DNA from: CAIUPE01 sp037131735
GTDB lineage: Bacteria; Pseudomonadota; Alphaproteobacteria; Rhizobiales; Beijerinckiaceae
Direction: 5' to 3'
Length of the DNA: 64,000 nt
Assembly: GCA_037131735.1 (NCBI GenBank)
Contig: JBAXQM010000001.1
Coordinates: forward strand, 310,001-374,000
Shown: positions 60,557 through 64,000 of the stretch, piece by piece
Numbering within the stretch: the first letter of the stretch is position 1
How the letters are laid out: each line of letters starts with the position of its first letter
Translations under genes and position numbers: made by a program
The notes under the pieces: model-generated
Database searches by the model: none
The model's input: the letters and a program-made list of their open reading frames with translations, nothing else
Told to the model about the DNA's origin: nothing

Positions 60557-62143
60557 ATGACATTGAAAACCGAGGCCGAGCGGCGGCGTACTTTCGCGAT
60601 CATCTCCCATCCGGACGCCGGTAAGACCACATTGACCGAAAAGCTCCTGCTTATGGGTGGGGCGATCCAGCTTGCCGGCGAGGTAAAAGCGCGGCGGGGC
60701 GGCGCGCAGACGCGTTCGGACTGGATGGGGATCGAGCGCGCGCGCGGTATCTCCGTTGTCACATCGGTGATGACATTTGAGTATGAAGGCTGCGTCTTTA
60801 ATCTACTCGACACGCCGGGCCATGAGGACTTCTCGGAAGATACATATCGCACGCTGACAGCGGTTGATTCTGCGGTGATGGTGATCGATGCCGCGAAAGG
60901 CATCGAAGCGCGCACGCGCAAATTATTCGAAGTCTGCCGTTTACGCGATATTCCGATTGTCACCTTCATTAATAAAATGGATCGCGAAACGCGCGATCCT
61001 TTCGATCTCCTCGATGAAATTGAAAAGACGCTTGCGCTTGATACGGCGCCCGCGACATGGCCCGTGGGTCGCGGTAAAAATTTCGCCGGAACTTATGATT
61101 TTACGCGCCGCACATTCCGTAAATTTGATTCAGATGATGCGCCTTTGCCTGTAAGCGGCCCTGACGATCCGCGTCTCGCTGATCTCATTCCTGAACATGA
61201 GCGTGATGCGTTTCGTGAAGAAATTGCGCTCGCCGCTGAAGCCTGTCGTCCCTTCGATCTTGAAGCATTCCGTGAAGGCCATTTGACGCCCGTATTTTTT
61301 GGGTCTGCTTTGCGCGATTTTGGTGTGCGCGATTTGATTGATGCGATGGCCGCGATTGCACCGCCCCCGCGCGCACAGGCTGCGGCCGGTCGCATGGTCA
61401 ATGCGGATGAAGGTAAAATGACAGGTTTCGTGTTCAAGATCCAAGCAAATATGGATCCTAATCATCGCGACCGCATCGCGTTTATTCGTGTGTGTTCGGG
61501 TCGACTTGAGCGCGGCATGAAAGCGAAACTTGTTCGCACAGGCAAAGCGCTTCCCGTGAATGCGCCGCAATTCTTTTTTGCGCGCGATCGCGTGCTGGCG
61601 GAAGAAGCCTATGCGGGCGATGTCGTGGGTCTTCCTAATCATGGTACCTTGCGCATAGGCGATACGCTCACCGAAGGCGAAGATTTGATTTTTCGTGGCG
61701 TGCCAAGTTTCGCACCGGAAATTCTGCGACGCGTGCGTTTGAAAGACGCGATGAAAGCCAAGAAACTCAAAGAAGCGCTGCAACAATTGGGTGAAGAGGG
61801 TGTTGTGCAGCTCTTCAATCCCCTTGATGGATCAGGCGCCATTGTTGGCGTTGTGGGGGCATTGCAGCTCGATGTTCTTGTTGAGCGGTTGAATGCTGAA
61901 TATGGATTGCCAATTGAATTAGAGCCAACACGGTTCACGGTGTGTCGTTGGATCTCGTCCAATGACAAAGTTGAGCTGGATAAATTTATTGACTCGCATG
62001 GTTCGTCGATTGCTCATGATCTCGATGGTGCGCCGGTTTTCCTCGCGCCTTCAGCTTTTACGTTAAATTATGAGCATGAGCGCTGGCCGGCAATCTCAAT
62101 TGCTGATGTCAAAGATTATCAGATGCGTGACGACGCGGCTTAA
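60557..62143 (+). CDS. prfC: Peptide chain release factor 3
   Basis: The 528-aa translational GTPase has G1 SHPDAGKTTLTEK, the switch segment ERARGISVVTSVM, G3 DTPGHEDFSEDTYRTL and G4 NKMD, followed by the RF3-specific C-terminal domains (QLDVLVERLNAEYGLP). It recycles RF1/RF2 from ribosomes after peptide release. Full length. The ribosome site is weak. The next gene starts 15 bp after its stop. Confidence 0.95.
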   Translation: MTLKTEAERRRTFAIISHPDAGKTTLTEKLLLMGGAIQLAGEVKARRGGAQTRSDWMGIERARGISVVTSVMTFEYEGCVFNLLDTPGHEDFSEDTYRTLTAVDSAVMVIDAAKGIEARTRKLFEVCRLRDIPIVTFINKMDRETRDPFDLLDEIEKTLALDTAPATWPVGRGKNFAGTYDFTRRTFRKFDSDDAPLPVSGPDDPRLADLIPEHERDAFREEIALAAEACRPFDLEAFREGHLTPVFFGSALRDFGVRDLIDAMAAIAPPPRAQAAAGRMVNADEGKMTGFVFKIQANMDPNHRDRIAFIRVCSGRLERGMKAKLVRTGKALPVNAPQFFFARDRVLAEEAYAGDVVGLPNHGTLRIGDTLTEGEDLIFRGVPSFAPEILRRVRLKDAMKAKKLKEALQQLGEEGVVQLFNPLDGSGAIVGVVGALQLDVLVERLNAEYGLPIELEPTRFTVCRWISSNDKVELDKFIDSHGSSIAHDLDGAPVFLAPSAFTLNYEHERWPAISIADVKDYQMRDDAA

Positions 62144-62158
62144 GGGGCTCTTCAGATC

Positions 62159-63232
62159 ATGGCTAGTGGTGAAAAGAAAATTTACGCCGATAATCTCAAA
62201 TCTGTCGCGCGCCATATTTTTTCTTCCGCTGGCTCTTCGCCGCGCGAATGCGATCTTCTCGCTGATCATTTAATCGAAGCGAATTTAAAGGGCCATGACT
62301 CACATGGCATCGGCATGATCCCCGCTTACATTGCTGCTTTGAAAGCGAATGAACTCAAGCTTAATGCAGCGCCGCGTATTGTGTCCGAATTCGGATCAAC
62401 ACTTGTGCTTGATGGTGGTTTGGGCCTTGGACAAACCATCGCGCATGATGCGATGGCGATGGGAATTGACCGTGCGAAAGCACAGGGGTCTTCAATCGTT
62501 GCCTTGCACAATAGTCATCACATTGGCCGTATCGGTCATTGGGCTGAACAATGCGCAGCAGCGGGTCTTGTCTCGATTCATTTTGTCAATGTGATTTCCG
62601 AACCCGTTGTTGCGCCGTTCGGTGGAACCGTTGCGCGTGTTGTGACGAATCCGATTTCCATCGGTATTCCGCGTGAGGGTCATGCAGCCGTTATCGTTGA
62701 TTTTGCGACGAGTCGTTTGGCTCATGGCAAAATTCGTGTGGCCTACAATAAAGGCGTTACCGTTCCTGACGGCACATTAATCGACGCCGCTGGGCATCCG
62801 ACAAATGATCCCGCGACTTTGTTTAACGACCCGCGCGGCGCGATTTTGCCTTTCGGCGAACATAAGGGCTGGACACTTGCTTTCGCTTGCGAGGCGCTTG
62901 CTGGCGCTTTAACGGGCGGTGAGGCGATCAAGGGCATTGTGACGCAAAAGGCTATCGTTAATAATATGCTCTCAATCCTAATCGCACCTAACCGGATTGG
63001 CACCGCGCCGCGTTATTTCCGCGAGCTTGAAGAGATGATCGCTTGGGTTCAAAGCCCGGCACCGGACGCTGATCCGTCCGTCCTATTGCCCGGCGATCCC
63101 GAGCGGAAGACTCGCGCGGAGCGCCTTCGCGGCGGTATTCCCGTTGATCCGGCAACTTGGGCACAGATTGTTGCGGCGGCGGGTGAAATAGGCGTTTCCG
63201 CTGCGACGCTGGAAAAGGCTGCGGGGGTCTAG
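62159..63232 (+). CDS. Ldh-family (malate/L-lactate/ureidoglycolate dehydrogenase-like) oxidoreductase
   Basis: The 357-aa NAD(P)-dependent enzyme has the family markers GHDSHGIGMIPAYI, the catalytic His in HNSHHIGRIGHWAEQ, and VDFATSRLAHGKIRVAYNKG. It reversibly oxidises a 2-hydroxyacid; candidates include malate, sulfolactate, ureidoglycolate and similar acids. The context after prfC gives no hint about substrate. It is probably cotranscribed with prfC. Confidence 0.86.
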   Translation: MASGEKKIYADNLKSVARHIFSSAGSSPRECDLLADHLIEANLKGHDSHGIGMIPAYIAALKANELKLNAAPRIVSEFGSTLVLDGGLGLGQTIAHDAMAMGIDRAKAQGSSIVALHNSHHIGRIGHWAEQCAAAGLVSIHFVNVISEPVVAPFGGTVARVVTNPISIGIPREGHAAVIVDFATSRLAHGKIRVAYNKGVTVPDGTLIDAAGHPTNDPATLFNDPRGAILPFGEHKGWTLAFACEALAGALTGGEAIKGIVTQKAIVNNMLSILIAPNRIGTAPRYFRELEEMIAWVQSPAPDADPSVLLPGDPERKTRAERLRGGIPVDPATWAQIVAAAGEIGVSAATLEKAAGV

Positions 63233-63313
63233 TCCCTCACTGCCTTGCTTTCGCCCTGTCGAGCGGCCATAGAACGGAACCCGCTTGGATCAGGTTGTTA
63301 TTACGAAGTTTTC

Positions 63314-64000
63314 ATGACGGAACGCGCGCCCTCGTCAAAACACTCGCCCTTATCGCCGTCGATTGAGCGGCAAGGCATGTCTCTTCTCGGAGGCTTGGCC
63401 AGCGTTCTTCTTTTTGCTGCCGCGCTCTATGTTCTTTATCGCATCGCCGGTGAAGTGAAGCCCGCCGACGTCGTCGAGGCGTTTCGTAAAGCAGGTAATG
63501 AACAAATCGGACTCGCCGTCATCTTCACTGTGGCGAGTTATTTATTCCTTACCGGTTATGATGCTTTGGCGATGCGCCAACTGGCGATCAAGGCGCATCC
63601 CGCGCGTGTCGCTTTCGCATCTTTTACAAGTTACGCCGTCTCTTTCACACTTGGCTTTCCGTGGCTCACCGCCGGTACTGTGCGGTATTGGATTTATTCA
63701 AGCGCCGGGATTTCATCTTCGAAAGTCGCGAGTCTGACATTAATTGCCGGAATGACATTTATTCTGGGAATGGCTGTTGTGTTTGGCATTGGACTGATCT
63801 GGCAGTCTGAAGCGATATCGCTCATCAATCAAGCGAATGCATCGGTCAATCAGCTGATCGGTATGGCGGTTATTTCAGGCATTCTCGTCTATCTCGTTTG
63901 GACCGCTGCAAAAAGACGCCACATGCGCATCAAGCGGTTTCTTATTGAATTGCCAACGCTTCGTGTGTCACTCGGACAACTCGCTTTGGGTGCCGCTGAT
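63314..64000 (+). CDS. YbhN/MprF-type (lysylphosphatidylglycerol synthase flippase-like) membrane protein, 3' truncated
   Basis: The frame opens at the ATG at 63314 and runs off the end of the window, giving 229 residues. After about 22 polar residues there are several membrane spans (LLGGLASVLLFAAALYVLYRI, LAVIFTVASYLFLTGY, LTLIAGMTFILGMAVVFGIGL, LIGMAVISGILVYLVW). YDALAMRQL, SYAVSFTLGFPWLTAGTVRYW and similar parts match the N-terminal flippase region of MprF/YbhN proteins. Whether a soluble C-terminal domain follows cannot be seen. Confidence 0.82.
   Translation, partial: MTERAPSSKHSPLSPSIERQGMSLLGGLASVLLFAAALYVLYRIAGEVKPADVVEAFRKAGNEQIGLAVIFTVASYLFLTGYDALAMRQLAIKAHPARVAFASFTSYAVSFTLGFPWLTAGTVRYWIYSSAGISSSKVASLTLIAGMTFILGMAVVFGIGLIWQSEAISLINQANASVNQLIGMAVISGILVYLVWTAAKRRHMRIKRFLIELPTLRVSLGQLALGAAD

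Noticed and set aside
1..64000. Insertion sequences, integrases, prophage genes or attachment sites at the tRNA genes
   Set aside because: No transposase or integrase is encoded, and no repeated tRNA 3' ends were seen next to the Pro, Gln or His tRNAs.

Overview
This 64 kb window is chromosomal sequence from an alphaproteobacterium, most likely of the Hyphomicrobiales (Rhizobiales). The evidence is the gene order (rpsT-dnaA-dnaN-recF; irr divergent from fabA-fabB-fabI; phaR divergent from phaAB), a PdhS-like polar histidine kinase, the Irr regulator, a tRNA-His that carries A73 instead of the usual C73, and a two-domain dCTP deaminase. Genus and species cannot be told from the sequence alone. 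There is no insertion sequence, prophage, CRISPR array or integrase gene. Both ends of the window cut through genes.

Layout. 1-0.7 kb: end of a DUF1624 acyltransferase-like membrane protein. 0.9-6.0 kb: heterotetrameric sarcosine oxidase operon (soxB-soxD-soxA-soxG), closed by a hairpin terminator nested in a 32-bp inverted repeat. 6.1-9.5 kb: beta-hydroxyacid dehydrogenase, Mrp-type Fe-S carrier, DAO-family oxidoreductase. 9.5-14.8 kb: sugar-acid catabolism (PfkB kinase, aldehyde dehydrogenase, FAH-family dehydratase, divergent UxaA-family dehydratase). 14.9-16.9 kb: DUF1345 protein, ispA, rpmF. 17.3-20.2 kb: polyhydroxybutyrate genes phaR, phaA, phaB. 20.2-27.7 kb: a type I secretion exporter (HlyD-like adaptor and ABC transporter) joined to a MotB-like protein, a MotA-like proton-channel protein with a long tail, and a small unknown protein. 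27.7-34.5 kb: two tRNAs, hrpB and glycolate oxidase glcDEF. 34.6-38.2 kb: PdhS-like kinase, two phasins, tRNA-His. 38.3-45.3 kb: hemN behind a perfect FNR/FixK box, a LysE exporter, recF, dnaN, dnaA, an 837-bp gene-free stretch, rpsT. 45.4-52.2 kb: TauE, enoyl-CoA hydratase, mutM, and divergently ubiE, ubiB, coaBC, dut. 52.2-55.5 kb: an Rrf2-type regulator, cysK, a glyoxylate-reductase-like dehydrogenase and a secreted SH3 protein. 55.6-60.0 kb: irr, then fabA-fabB-fabI-dcd. 60-64 kb: a MarR-like regulator, prfC, an Ldh-family oxidoreductase and a partial YbhN/MprF-type membrane protein.

How the parts work together. Several genes feed C1/C2 and storage metabolism: sarcosine to glycine plus a C1 unit, glycolate to glyoxylate, glyoxylate reduction, and acetyl-CoA into polyhydroxybutyrate with PhaR and phasins. 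The phasin promoter carries a TGC-rich site lying across its -10 region, as expected for PhaR control. The dnaA block and the ubiquinone, CoA and nucleotide genes are housekeeping.

The least ordinary region is 20.2-27.7 kb. It pairs a type I exporter with a MotA/MotB-like channel, which resembles the logic of Salmonella SPI-4 (SiiA/SiiB with SiiD/SiiF). It has unusual features of its own: a four-copy, exactly 52-residue repeat in the MotB-like linker and a roughly 350-residue cytoplasmic tail on the MotA-like protein. No TolC-like protein and no secreted substrate is encoded within the window.
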